The position numbers and the translations under genes are program-made. A stretch of DNA of 64,000 nucleotides from an uncultured Bacilli bacterium. Lineage in GTDB: Bacteria; Bacillota_I; Bacilli_A; RF39; UBA660. The stretch spans positions 1 to 64,000 of the forward strand of contig CAKOXP010000001.1 in the NCBI GenBank assembly GCA_934130175.1, written 5' to 3'. The notes beneath the pieces are model-generated. The model saw nothing but the letters and a program-made list of their open reading frames with translations, was not told the origin of the DNA and did no database searches. Of the stretch, positions 17,328 to 26,221 are shown piece after piece (within the stretch, counting starts at the first letter, position 1; every line of letters begins with the position of its first letter).

Positions 17328-18429
17328 TTGATAAAACAAGAAGATATTTTAAAAATATTTTATGAAGAAATAGTTCCTGTGGCGAGTTCTACTGGTGATT
17401 TGAAAATTGATGGTATTAACTATAATCTTTCTTTTAATACTAAAATTCTTAATAACAAAATAAATGGTATTAATAGTGATTTACCAATGCTTATGATTTC
17501 TGATGTAGATAACTTTAATAATAAATTAGCTCTTTATATAAATGAGGCTATCAAGGTTTTTGATGATGGTTTTGTTTTCAAATGCTAGAGAAGAAGATTT
17601 TAGAAATCCTGTTTCTTATCTAGATATGGAACTTGATTTTCTAAAAGATTGTAATTTAGTTGATAAGTATTATGATTATACCAAAATTGCTTCAGTAGAA
17701 GAACTTGATTCTGATATTGAAATTTGCTTTCAAAGGCAAAATCCAAACCTAGAAACTCCATATGTCTTTTCATCTAGACTTGTAAAGAAAACAGATGACA
17801 AAAGAGAATACTTTGATTTACCTAATATAAGTTATGGTGTTTCAGATGATACTGTCTATATCTATACTATTCAGGGTAAAAAGAAAAATATAGAAGATAA
17901 ATTTAGTAAGAAGATTAATAGAGCTTTATATAAAATTAATAGTGGTGTTGAACCAACAGACGAATACCTTGAATACAAGAATAATGGAGGAGAAGATTTT
18001 TATCCGGAAAATATTATTGATGTAACACATTCCAGTGTTGTAGCTTTAACCATCTTTTTAGCAGTTCTTAATAATGAAAAATATAAAGAATTAACAGTTG
18101 TTGATTATTTACCTATTAGATATATGTCAAAGACTAAGACTTTAACTAATAAATATTTACGTAAAACTGATAGTAAAGATTTTTCATCAATTGAGCAAAG
18201 TGTAGAACAAGAGCAAGATTATAATCAAAATAATATAACTAATAAATTTATTAGGACTTTTGAAAGGGTTAATTATCATTTAGATAACATGGACGTTGTC
18301 GCATATCCATTAGAACTAGATAATTCCATGCATATAAAATTACATGATGCCAATAGTAGGGAAGATAATTTAGTAAATAAGATATATAATGCAGTTAGTA
18401 ATAATGAAAAGGAAAGTAGGAAAGTATGA
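17328..18429 (+). pseudogene. unknown gene between queA and tgt, broken by a one-base frameshift
   Basis: The first reading frame starts at TTG 17328 after GGGAGAGG and ends at TAG 17586-17588. The second frame runs on to TGA 18427-18429 and has no start codon of its own with a ribosome site. Joining them at the TTTTGTTTTC stretch (17571-17579) by removing one T gives a continuous protein of about 366 residues (reading ...KVFDDGFVSNAREEDF...). A one-base T gain in a homopolymer explains the break. The protein is soluble and has no motif that I recognise; its last part is rich in Asn and Asp. The second frame overlaps the tgt start (ATGA), so coupling to tgt is kept. A sequencing or assembly error, genuine decay, and slippage during expression all remain possible. 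Confidence 0.7.
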
Positions 18430-19559
18430 TGAAAATAAAGTATAATTTAATAAAAGAAGAAAAAGATACTAAAGCAAGGTTAGGAAAGTTAGAAACAAAC
18501 TACGGTTTTTGTGATACACCTATGTTTATGCCTGTTGGAACTAGAGCAACAGTAAAAGGATTAACAGTTGAACAGGTTAAATCGTGTGGTGCAGGAATCA
18601 TTTTGTCAAATACATATCATTTATGGTTAAGACCAGGAGAAGATGTTATTGATCATGCTGGTGGACTTCATAAATTTATGAATTATGATGGTCCAATTCT
18701 AACTGACAGTGGTGGTTTTCAAGTTTTTTCTTTAGCTAAGAACAAAGCAAAAGATATTACAGAAGAAGGAGTTCATTTTAAAAGCCATATTGATGGTAAA
18801 AATCTTTTCTTAACTCCTGAAAAATCAATTCAAATTCAAAATAAACTAGATAGTGATATTGCCATGAGCTTTGATGAATGTCCCCCAGCTAGTGCTTCAC
18901 ATGAATATTTGAAAAATAGTATTGAAAGAACCCTAAGATGGGCAGAACGTGGTAAAAGGGTTCATTCAAATTCTAATCAGTCTTTATTTGGGATTGTTCA
19001 AGGTGGAGCTTACGAAGATTTAAGAAGATTTTCTGCTACTGAAACTGTAAAACTAGATTTTGACGGTTATAGTATCGGTGGTGTTGCAAATGATGGAGAA
19101 TCAAAAGAAGATATGTATAAGGCAATTGATTACTCTATACCATATTTACCAAAAGATAAAGTAAGATACTTAATGGGTGTAGGTGAACCTTTAGACATCA
19201 TTGAGGGAGTTGAACGTGGAGTAGATATTTTTGATTGTGTTTTACCAACAAGAATTGCTAGACATGGACAAGCCTTTACAAAGTATGGAAAAATCAATTT
19301 AAATAATGCCAAATTCATTGAAGATTTTACTCCAATAGATGAGACTTGTGACTGTTATACTTGTAAAAATTATACAAGATCATATATAAGACATTTAATA
19401 TCTACAAAGGAGACTTTAGGGGGAAGTTTACTTTCAATTCATAATATTAGATTTTTAATTAGATTAACAGAAGAATTAAGGCAAGCTATAAAAGATGATA
19501 ATTTCTTAAATTATAAGGAAGAATTTATTAATAACTATACTTCTAAGAAAAATAAGTAG
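18426..19559 (+). CDS. tgt: queuine tRNA-guanine transglycosylase (bacterial type)
   Basis: Tgt swaps guanine 34 for preQ1 in tRNAs with GUN anticodons. The 377 residues match the family length. Visible motifs: the CDTPMFMPVGTRATVKGL segment, LSNTYHLWLRPG, the catalytic Asp in LTDSGGFQVFSL, FDECPPA, GYSIGGVANDGE, the second catalytic region DIFDCVLPTRIARHGQAFT, and the zinc site CDCYTCKNYTRSYIRHL near 305-321. The start is ATG 18426 (ATG 18429 directly after is equally possible); it overlaps the stop of the preceding frame. It is the last gene of the queA cluster. Confidence 0.97.
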   Translation: MMKIKYNLIKEEKDTKARLGKLETNYGFCDTPMFMPVGTRATVKGLTVEQVKSCGAGIILSNTYHLWLRPGEDVIDHAGGLHKFMNYDGPILTDSGGFQVFSLAKNKAKDITEEGVHFKSHIDGKNLFLTPEKSIQIQNKLDSDIAMSFDECPPASASHEYLKNSIERTLRWAERGKRVHSNSNQSLFGIVQGGAYEDLRRFSATETVKLDFDGYSIGGVANDGESKEDMYKAIDYSIPYLPKDKVRYLMGVGEPLDIIEGVERGVDIFDCVLPTRIARHGQAFTKYGKINLNNAKFIEDFTPIDETCDCYTCKNYTRSYIRHLISTKETLGGSLLSIHNIRFLIRLTEELRQAIKDDNFLNYKEEFINNYTSKKNK

Positions 19560-19587
19560 GTTTAAAATAATAAAAAGACAAAACTAT

Positions 19588-19617
19588 TTGCAAACCTCTT
19601 TAACTTTATGATATAAT
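19588..19617 (+). promoter_or_regulatory. promoter of the 6S RNA gene
   Basis: -35 TTGCAA (19588-19593), 18-base spacer and -10 TATAAT (19612-19617) with extended TG at 19609-19610. Transcription would start near 19622-19625, exactly at the RNA's closing stem. Confidence 0.7.
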
Positions 19618-19621
19618 GAAG

Positions 19622-19804
19622 ATGTCTGAAAGATGCGAAACTGGTAACTTATAAAACCGACTAATTTGACGATACGGGAGTTCGGATCTATTACTGGTGT
19701 TGAATATCTGTATTTATACAGAGATCCTAAAGGTAATGTATGGACACCCACCTGTACATATGCAGGTTTTATCGTCTACTAAGCCGCTCTTTTGGATTTT
19801 TTTT
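19622..19804 (+). ncRNA. ssrS: 6S RNA
   Basis: A roughly 180-nt non-coding gene. The 5' end TCTGAAAGA (19625-19633) pairs perfectly, allowing G-U, with TCTTTTGGA near 19788-19796, and the stem extends with GCG / CGC past one bulged base. The 3' half has the ACACCCACCTG hairpin with matching CAGGT and then GCCGCTC before the closing stem, as in 6S RNAs, where this arm and closing stem frame the large central bubble that mimics an open promoter. A T-run follows. 6S RNA binds the housekeeping RNA polymerase holoenzyme in stationary phase. Identification is from remembered structure, not from a search. Confidence 0.75.
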
Positions 19805-19815
19805 GTGGAAAAATT

Positions 19816-19844
19816 TTGCTTAAAAAGGATATATGTGATATAAT
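19816..19844 (+). promoter_or_regulatory. promoter of the 19866 gene
   Basis: TTGCTT (19816-19821), 17-base spacer and TATAAT (19839-19844) with extended TG at 19836-19837. Confidence 0.65.
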
Positions 19845-19865
19845 ATCTCTGCTGAGGTGAAGATG

Positions 19866-20711
19866 ATGTTAGTAATGCCTATATTAAATACTAGTAAAAA
19901 TGGAACTACTAAGATATATAATGTAATGATAAGCTTAAAAACAGCATCAAAAGTTAGAGAAAATACAAGAGTAAATGGTATTGGTGAAGAAGACATTGTG
20001 ATTGGTAGTTCATCTTTTAAAAATTCAATATATAATACTAAGAATATGGAAGATAATGTAATTGTTAATTTTGTAAGAAGTAAGAATTACCATACTAATA
20101 GGAAAAACTTTTTAGTAAGCACTAGAAACTATGCTACCAAAATGGCTTATGATTTATATAATGTTGAAATTCCACCAAGAAAGGTAACTAAAGGATTAGA
20201 TGCTTTATATAGTAAGGCAATTATTGATATCCAAAAGCAAATTCCTGATATAAAAAAGGGAAGATATGTGTCATTGAAGGATATGGGAGTTATTGACCAT
20301 ATAAGTGATGAAAGACTAGAACAATTAAGGTATGTAGTTGACACTGCTTCTAATGATACTAATTTACAATATATGTTACTTGCCCATAATTTAGGAGATT
20401 TGAAAGCAACTCTTGATTTTATAAAGTTATTTGATTTCACAATTATTAGTGAAGCTACTGTATATGAAAATCAAGTTACAGACTTATTATCAGCTTTGAA
20501 GTTTACGGCAACAAGAGAAAGTAAAAATCTACAAAAATATTATAATTTAGCTAAAGATAATAAAGATGCTTATTATAGATTAAGTACTTTAAATAAAATA
20601 ATAAACGGAAAGCCAATTAATTTAATCCAAAGTAGGGAAAAATCAAAGGTACTTGTAAAAACTGCTGAAAAGAATTTAGGTGTTAGTAATGAAAGACAAA
20701 CAGCCGCTTAA
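19866..20711 (+). CDS. hypothetical protein upstream of tcdA
   Basis: A 281-residue protein. Possible starts are GTG 19857, ATG 19863 and ATG 19866; GAGGTG at 19855-19860 gives workable spacing only to 19866. The N-terminal 90 residues look beta-rich (NGTTKIYNVMISLKTASKV); the rest is helical, with repeated Asp, Lys and Asn. There is no membrane segment and no motif that I recognise. Its 3' end overlaps the tcdA start by 23 bases, so the two are probably translated together. Function unknown. Confidence 0.65.
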   Translation: MLVMPILNTSKNGTTKIYNVMISLKTASKVRENTRVNGIGEEDIVIGSSSFKNSIYNTKNMEDNVIVNFVRSKNYHTNRKNFLVSTRNYATKMAYDLYNVEIPPRKVTKGLDALYSKAIIDIQKQIPDIKKGRYVSLKDMGVIDHISDERLEQLRYVVDTASNDTNLQYMLLAHNLGDLKATLDFIKLFDFTIISEATVYENQVTDLLSALKFTATRESKNLQKYYNLAKDNKDAYYRLSTLNKIINGKPINLIQSREKSKVLVKTAEKNLGVSNERQTAA

Positions 20712-21396
20712 TCAATTTAATAGATTAGAATATTTAATAGGTAAAGACAATGTAAATCTTTTAAAAAGTAAGAAAATTTTAATTGTCGGTTTAGGTGGAG
20801 TAGGAGGTTTTGCAACTGAGGCTTTAGCAAGAAGCGGAATTGGTAATATTACTTTGGTTGATTATGATACCGTTGATATAACTAACCTTAATCGTCAGAT
20901 AATTGCACTTAATTCAACTGTTGGACGTAAAAAGGTAGAAGTTTTTAAAGAAAGAATTAAAGACATAAATAAAGAATGTAATGTTAATGTTTATGATTTG
21001 TTTTTAGATAGTAATAATTATTCAGAAATAATTACTAATGATTATGATTTCGTTATAGATTGTTGTGATAGTATAGAAGCTAAAAAAATACTGTTACTAG
21101 AATCTTACAAAAAAAACATTGCTTATATAGGAAGCATGGGTACAGCAAATAAAATGGATCCTTCTTTGTTAGAAATTACTGATATTAAAAAGACAGTAAA
21201 TGATCCTTTAGCCCGAATCATGAGAAAATTTGTTAAGGAAAATAATCTTTCTAAAAAAATTATGGTTGTCTCTTCTAAAGAATTACCAAAAAAGAATGGT
21301 TCAAAATTAGGCTCTAATGCATTTGTTCCTTCTAGTGCTGGACTTTTAATCGCAAGTTTTGTTATAAGAAACCTTATTGATAAAGAAAATAGTTGA
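20689..21396 (+). CDS. tcdA: tRNA threonylcarbamoyladenosine dehydratase (TcdA/CsdL, ThiF-HesA family)
   Basis: A 235-residue E1-like adenylating enzyme that cyclises t6A to ct6A in ANN-decoding tRNAs. It has the nucleotide-binding GLGGVGGFATEALARSGIG (near residues 29-47), DYDTVDITNLNRQI, VIDCCDSIEAK, IGSMGTANKMDP, and the C-terminal GSNAFVPSSAGLLIASFVI typical of TcdA. Start ATG 20689 is inside the preceding gene, with a weak AGGTG six bases upstream; a GTG at 20680 is the alternative. It lacks the rhodanese or ubiquitin-like partner domains of ThiF/MoeB. It adds to the tRNA-modification genes of the window. Confidence 0.9.
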   Translation: MKDKQPLNQFNRLEYLIGKDNVNLLKSKKILIVGLGGVGGFATEALARSGIGNITLVDYDTVDITNLNRQIIALNSTVGRKKVEVFKERIKDINKECNVNVYDLFLDSNNYSEIITNDYDFVIDCCDSIEAKKILLLESYKKNIAYIGSMGTANKMDPSLLEITDIKKTVNDPLARIMRKFVKENNLSKKIMVVSSKELPKKNGSKLGSNAFVPSSAGLLIASFVIRNLIDKENS

Positions 21397-21420
21397 CTTA
21401 GTTTGTCAACTATCTTTTTT
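21389..21420 (+). terminator. tcdA terminator
   Basis: ATAGTTGAC (21389-21397) / GTCAACTAT (21405-21413) followed by CTTTTTT; the stem overlaps the tcdA stop codon. Confidence 0.85.
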
Positions 21421-21488
21421 ATATTTATAAATTACTTGATTATTTTTTATGATGTTATTATAATTATTAATAGGATGGAGGAAGTAAG

Positions 21489-22094
21489 ATGAAAGAATTT
21501 ATTAAAAAGAATAAAGAATTAATAGTTGCTATAGTAATAGTCCTAATTATAATTATTAGTGGATCATATGCTTGGTTTAAAATCCAAAAGACTTCTGAGA
21601 CAGTTAATAAGATTAAAGTAGGAAATCTAGAGTTAAAACTTGATGATAGTGCTAGTGAAGGAATCAAATTAATTAATGAAGTTCCAATGAGTTATCAACA
21701 AGGAATGGCTACAAAGGAATATACATTTACATTAACAAATTCATCTTCTGTTGCTATGGATTATACAATTTCTCTTGAAGATATTGCAACCTACGTAGAT
21801 GATAGTGGTAATAAAGTAACTATAACTCAAGATGAAAAGCTAGGTGACAATGTTATCAGATTTATTTTATTAAAAAATGGAGAAGAAGCACAAGCTGTTA
21901 ACTCTAAACTTTTATCACAAGATCCAGGTAGAGCAATAGATACTGGTGTCATTGCAGGAAACAATACTCAATATACATATAGCTTAAGAATTTGGATAGA
22001 TTCAAAAGCAGGGGATAATCAAAAAGAAAATGAAATAATGGGTAAAAAATTCAATGCTGGTTTAACTATTAAAGCTGAACAAGCAAGAGGTTAA
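21489..22094 (+). CDS. camelysin/TasA-like exported protein (paralogue 2)
   Basis: A 201-residue protein with a short basic N-terminus, a strong hydrophobic segment (about 12-26) and then SGSYAWFKIQKTSETVNKIK followed by VGNLELKL, the same arrangement as SipW-type signal regions (GxYAxF, then VGxLxL). The mature part is beta-rich with alternating hydrophobic strands, including TFTLTNSSSVAMDYTISLED and NTQYTYSLRIWIDSKAGDN. It shares the TLTN and SLRIWID blocks with the protein at 9523, so they are paralogues. It is monocistronic between two terminators with a good AGGATGGAGG ribosome site. Likely a surface or fibre protein. Confidence 0.7.
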   Translation: MKEFIKKNKELIVAIVIVLIIIISGSYAWFKIQKTSETVNKIKVGNLELKLDDSASEGIKLINEVPMSYQQGMATKEYTFTLTNSSSVAMDYTISLEDIATYVDDSGNKVTITQDEKLGDNVIRFILLKNGEEAQAVNSKLLSQDPGRAIDTGVIAGNNTQYTYSLRIWIDSKAGDNQKENEIMGKKFNAGLTIKAEQARG

Positions 22095-22097
22095 AAC

Positions 22098-22124
22098 AAA
22101 AAAGTGTCTAATTGACACTTTTTT
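22098..22124. terminator. bidirectional terminator
   Basis: AAAAAAGTGTC (22098-22108) / GACACTTTTTT (22114-22124), flanked by A-run and T-run, so it can serve both the upstream plus-strand gene and the convergent minus-strand gene. Confidence 0.85.
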
Positions 22125-22452
22125 ATATGAAGAAAATAGGTTTATTTTCATTTGTTGAAGATATGTTTTGCTTTGTTTTCTTTTCTTCCTGATTTGATGT
22201 TGAAATTTTTCTATCGTCTTTAAGTGCATCAGCAATTTTAAACATAGTTTTAGCATTATTAATAATCGGTTTTACTTGATGTACTAATGGTATTGCTTGA
22301 TTTATAATTCCTAGACCTTTTTGCGTATTAGATAAAATATTTCCCCAATTTATACCAGATGTAGCTGTTCTTGCTAGAGAACCTCCTCCAAATAATCTGG
22401 ATAGAAGTCCTGGTCTATATAAGTTTTGATACATAAATGGATTATTATACAT
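22123..22452 (-). CDS. YqfQ-like protein
   Basis: A 109-residue protein on the minus strand. The ATG at 22452 is chosen because AGAGGTG lies six bases upstream; the GTG three codons earlier is part of that site. The sequence LLSRLFGGGS, then NWGNILSNTQKGLGIINQAIPLVHQVKPIINN and TMFKIADALK, matches the YqfQ/VrrA family (pfam14181 type): a Gly-rich short N-terminus, the conserved NTQK, then a Pro-containing helix. In Bacillus it is linked to spores or the cell surface; its role in this organism is not known. It is convergent with the camelysin-like gene and divergent from the pilC-type gene. Confidence 0.65.
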   Translation of the reverse strand: MYNNPFMYQNLYRPGLLSRLFGGGSLARTATSGINWGNILSNTQKGLGIINQAIPLVHQVKPIINNAKTMFKIADALKDDRKISTSNQEEKKTKQNISSTNENKPIFFI

Positions 22453-22575
22453 ATTAGACACCTCTAATACAATATATGATTTTGTTGTAAATATTGTTAA
22501 ATAAAATATTGTTCCTGTTTTTTATTTATGGTATACTAAATTATAGATAATATAAGAATAGGAAGAGGGAATAAT

Positions 22576-24039
22576 ATGGAAAAGGTTATGCAACCATTTA
22601 TTATTGTTTATCATATTGTCAGTAAAATTTTAAGTTTTCCCTCTAAACTTTTTAAAAAATCTAAATCATCTATTGAAGAAGAGATTGAAGATGCAAAATT
22701 AAAAAAAGAAAAATTACAAAATATAAATGGAAAAGAGAATATAACTACATCTAGTCAACAGGAGGCCTCTACTAAGAATCAAGCTGAAAGTAACTTTGCT
22801 GGGATTGGTAAAAAGAAAAAAGAAGTAAAGCCTTTATATTCTTATCGATACACTATTTTAAATAGCAATAATAAAAAAGTAAATGGTACATTTGATGCTG
22901 AAAGTGAAAGTGATGTTAGAGCATTCTTAGCTACAGAAGGTTACCAAGTATTAAAGGTTGAAGTAAGAAAACCTTATGATATTGATTTAGGTGGTAATGG
23001 AAAAATAAAATCTTCTGCACTTGCTTTTGCTTTGACCCAACTTTCTACATATATAAAAGCTGGTATTCCTTTAGTTGATTCAATGAGAATTTTATCTAAA
23101 CAATCTAATAAACCTAATGAAAAAAAGGCTTATGAACGTGTTGTGTATGACTTACTTAAAGGAGAAAATTTCTCTGATGCCTTAGAAAAACAAGAGAAGA
23201 AATTTCCAAAATTATTAGTTAATATGGTCAGAACTGCTGAAATGACAGGTGATTTACCAACTATTCTTGATGATATGGCTGACTATTATACATCTATTGA
23301 TCAAACTAAAAGACAAATGATAAGTGCCTTAACTTATCCAGCAGTTGTTTTATGTTTAGCAATAGCTGTCTTAATATTTATGCTTATGTATCTAGTTCCT
23401 CAGTTTGTGGAATTATTTGAAAGTCAAGACGCAACTCTTCCTGCTATTACTTTATTTATCATGGCAGCAAGTGATTTCTTAAAAGCAAATTATTTATGGT
23501 TACTGATTGCTGTTATCGTTGTAATTGTTCTATTTATTTATCTATATAAAAATATTATAAGTTTTAAAACTACAGTTCAAACGATACTCATGAAGTTACC
23601 CGTAATTGGAAATATTATCATCTATAATGAAGTTGCAACATTTACTAAAACTTTTGCGTCATTACTAAATCATGGTGTTTTTATAACAGATAGTATGGAA
23701 ATTCTTTCAAAGATTACTAACAATGAAGTTTATAAGAGAATAATTAATAAAACAATTAATAATTTAGGTAAGGGTGAGTCTATTTCGGCTTCATTTAAGG
23801 GAGAGTGGGCTTTTCCTGTTATAGCGTATGAAATGCTTGTAACTGGTGAAAATACAGGACAGTTAGGTATAATGATGGAAAAGGTTGCTGACCATTTTCA
23901 AAGTTTACATAAAAATCTTGTTACTCAGTTAAAAAGTTTGATTGAACCAATTATGATTATTATTTTAGCTGTTATAGTTGGTGTGATTTTAATATCAATA
24001 ATTTATCCAATGTTTGATATTTATGGAAAAATTCAGTAG
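22576..24039 (+). CDS. type II secretion / type IV pilus inner-membrane platform protein (PilC/GspF/ComGB type)
   Basis: A 487-residue platform protein for pilus or pseudopilus assembly. After a variable basic N-terminus of about 90 residues (low complexity, Lys/Glu/Gln) come two GspF domains: the first near 150-270 (LTQLSTYIKAGIPLVDSM ... VRTAEMTGDLPTILDDMADYY) with a membrane helix after it, the second near 350-470 (FTKTFASLLNHGVFITDSM ... TGENTGQLGIMMEKVADHF) ending in a C-terminal helix. Three membrane segments are visible. It is followed directly by the prepilin peptidase gene. No pilus ATPase gene is in the window. A pseudopilin lies at 38162. Confidence 0.92.
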   Translation: MEKVMQPFIIVYHIVSKILSFPSKLFKKSKSSIEEEIEDAKLKKEKLQNINGKENITTSSQQEASTKNQAESNFAGIGKKKKEVKPLYSYRYTILNSNNKKVNGTFDAESESDVRAFLATEGYQVLKVEVRKPYDIDLGGNGKIKSSALAFALTQLSTYIKAGIPLVDSMRILSKQSNKPNEKKAYERVVYDLLKGENFSDALEKQEKKFPKLLVNMVRTAEMTGDLPTILDDMADYYTSIDQTKRQMISALTYPAVVLCLAIAVLIFMLMYLVPQFVELFESQDATLPAITLFIMAASDFLKANYLWLLIAVIVVIVLFIYLYKNIISFKTTVQTILMKLPVIGNIIIYNEVATFTKTFASLLNHGVFITDSMEILSKITNNEVYKRIINKTINNLGKGESISASFKGEWAFPVIAYEMLVTGENTGQLGIMMEKVADHFQSLHKNLVTQLKSLIEPIMIIILAVIVGVILISIIYPMFDIYGKIQ

Positions 24040-24048
24040 GTGAGGTTA

Positions 24049-24813
24049 ATGGAATTAACTTATATTATATTATTCTTTATATTTGGATTGTATATGGGAT
24101 CATTTTATACTGTAATAGGTTTGAGATTACCTAGGGGTGAGGATTTTCTTATTTCAAGATCGAGATGTGATGAATGTAAGCATCAACTATCTTTACTAGA
24201 AATGGTTCCTATCTTTTCTTATTTTATGTTAGGAAAAAGATGTAGATACTGTAATAGCAAAATAAGTCCTTTATCTACTTATATAGAATTTTTTACGGGG
24301 GTTTTATTTGCTGTATCATACTATAGTTTTTCTTTTTCTTATGAGCTTCTAATGGCTCTAGGAATAGTATCTTTACTTATAATTATTATAGTAACTGATT
24401 TAGTATACTTAATAATACCTGATGAGTTATTAATCTTTTTTTCAATTTACTTTATAACTATTCAGTTTTTGATTTCCGGACTAAAGGGTACTTTAATTCA
24501 TATATTAACAGGGGTGTTTCTATTTGGTTTAATGTATTTAATTATGCTACTTGGAAATAAAGCTTTCAAAAAAGAGAGTATGGGTGGCGGAGATGTAAAG
24601 TTAATGTTTCTATTTGGATTAATATTAGATCCATTACTTGGAACATTAACTATATTTCTAGGAAGTTTTTTTGCTTTACCTATGTCACTATTCTTATACT
24701 TTTCAAATAATGAACGAGTAATACCGTTTGGCCCATTTTTAGTAATAGCTTTGGCTTTTATGTATTTTACGAAACTAGATCCTAATATATTGATTAATTG
24801 GTTTAAATTTTAA
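24049..24813 (+). CDS. type IV prepilin leader peptidase/methyltransferase
   Basis: A 254-residue PilD/ComC-type aspartyl protease that cuts and N-methylates prepilins. The N-terminal domain has GSFYTVIGLRLPRGEDF and the zinc-binding pairs CDEC and CRYC (near residues 41-71). The catalytic aspartates lie in TDLVYLIIPDELL (near 125-137) and in MGGGDVKLM (near 180-188). Start ATG 24049 follows TAGGTGAGG; the GTG nine bases earlier is inside this site. It has seven or eight membrane segments. It follows the pilC-type gene after nine bases, so they form one operon, and it would process the prepilin at 38162. Confidence 0.95.
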   Translation: MELTYIILFFIFGLYMGSFYTVIGLRLPRGEDFLISRSRCDECKHQLSLLEMVPIFSYFMLGKRCRYCNSKISPLSTYIEFFTGVLFAVSYYSFSFSYELLMALGIVSLLIIIIVTDLVYLIIPDELLIFFSIYFITIQFLISGLKGTLIHILTGVFLFGLMYLIMLLGNKAFKKESMGGGDVKLMFLFGLILDPLLGTLTIFLGSFFALPMSLFLYFSNNERVIPFGPFLVIALAFMYFTKLDPNILINWFKF

Positions 24814-24835
24814 GAAAGTAATACTTTCTTTTTTT
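24812..24835 (+). terminator. terminator after the prepilin peptidase gene
   Basis: AAGAAAGT (24812-24819) / ACTTTCTT (24823-24830) with loop AAT and a following T-run. Confidence 0.8.
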
Positions 24836-24871
24836 CTTGATTTAGTTTATTATATAGGAAAGGTGAAGTTT

Positions 24872-26176
24872 ATGAGTAAAAATTTAACAATCTTACCAGC
24901 AGATACTTATACTGTAATCAATAAAACTGTGTTAAGTAGTAATGATAGGAAAATTATAACAATGTTATATCAACCGATTATTGGTTATACTGCTACAAGT
25001 CTTTACTTTAGTTTAATTGATGATTTGGATAAACTTGAACTATTAAGTGATGACTTGACTCATCATCATTTGATGGCTAATATGCAACTTAAATTAGATA
25101 AAATAGTGGAGGCTCGTGAAAAATTAGAGGCCGTTGGACTACTTAAAACTTATTTAAAAAAAGAAAGTATTAATCATTATGTGTACTTAATTTATTCTCC
25201 ATTATCTGCTAATGACATCTTTAATCATCCAATTTTGAATATAGTTTTATATAATAATCTTGGTAAGGCTGAATATGATAAACTTATAAATTACTTTAAA
25301 ATACCAAAAGTAACTTTAAAAGATTATGATGATGTAACAGCAACTTTTGATGAAGTTTTTTCTCCCGTTGCAGGAAGAAGCAATATTGTAAATAATGATA
25401 TAGTAAAAAAAGACTCTAATAGTTTAATTCTAAATGAATGTATTGACTTTGATTTATTAATATCATCCGTACCGAATGAAATGGTAAATAGTAGGTGTTT
25501 TTCTTCTGATATTAAGGAACTAATTAATTCTTTAGCTTTTACATATAATATTGATGATCAAACAATGATAGGTTTGGTTAGAGATTCTATTAATGAGAAG
25601 GGTATGATTGACAGAGTTTTTTTACGAAAATCATGCCGTAATTATTATCAATTTGAAGAAGCTGGAAGATTACCTACACTTGTTTATAACAAGCAACCTG
25701 AATATTTGAAAAAACCAGAAGGTGATATGAGTAAATGGGCTAGAATGGTCTATACATTTGAAAATATATCGCCATATGACTTTTTAAAAGCTAAATATAA
25801 AGGTGTTGATCCAACTTCTAGAGATTTAAAACTAGTAGAAAATTTATTAATTGATCAAAAACTTCAACCTGGCGTAGTGAATGTTTTATTAGCCTATGTT
25901 TTAAAAATTAATAATCAAAAACTAAATAAAAATTATATTGAAACCATTGTAGGACAGTGGAAGAGATTAAATATAGAAACAGTAGAAGATGCGATGAATA
26001 TAACTTTAAAAGAACATAAAAAACTTAAGAAAATTATGTCTAAAGATTCAAAAATCAAACCTAGAAAAGATAGTAAAGAGTCTCTTCCAGCATGGTTTGA
26101 TAAAGATATAGATAAGGTTAATCCAACAGATTCAGAAAAAGAGGAACTGGATAACATTTTGAAAGAACTTGTCTAA
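24872..26176 (+). CDS. dnaB: replication initiation / membrane attachment protein (Gram-positive DnaB, helicase loader)
   Basis: A 434-residue protein of the Firmicutes DnaB/DnaD family, which helps load the replicative helicase (DnaC in Bacillus naming) at oriC and during restart. The N-terminal winged-helix part has KIITMLYQPIIGYTATSLYFSL (near 28-50). The C-terminal DnaD-like region contains ISPYDFLKAKYKGVDPTSRD, then NVLLAYVL and NYIETIVGQWKRLNIETVEDA (near 350-370), the family's YxxxIxxxW signature. Start ATG 24872 follows AGGAAAGGTG. Normally dnaI follows; here it does not, so the loader partner is elsewhere. Confidence 0.9.
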   Translation: MSKNLTILPADTYTVINKTVLSSNDRKIITMLYQPIIGYTATSLYFSLIDDLDKLELLSDDLTHHHLMANMQLKLDKIVEAREKLEAVGLLKTYLKKESINHYVYLIYSPLSANDIFNHPILNIVLYNNLGKAEYDKLINYFKIPKVTLKDYDDVTATFDEVFSPVAGRSNIVNNDIVKKDSNSLILNECIDFDLLISSVPNEMVNSRCFSSDIKELINSLAFTYNIDDQTMIGLVRDSINEKGMIDRVFLRKSCRNYYQFEEAGRLPTLVYNKQPEYLKKPEGDMSKWARMVYTFENISPYDFLKAKYKGVDPTSRDLKLVENLLIDQKLQPGVVNVLLAYVLKINNQKLNKNYIETIVGQWKRLNIETVEDAMNITLKEHKKLKKIMSKDSKIKPRKDSKESLPAWFDKDIDKVNPTDSEKEELDNILKELV

Positions 26177-26221
26177 TCCAACTTTTCATGGTATAATATG
26201 TCCCAATAAAGAGTGATGGGT

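Noticed and set aside
17571..17588. Programmed frameshift as the explanation for the split gene between queA and tgt
   Set aside because: No known slippery heptamer or downstream pseudoknot is evident; a simple T insertion explains it better, so it is listed as a frameshifted gene.
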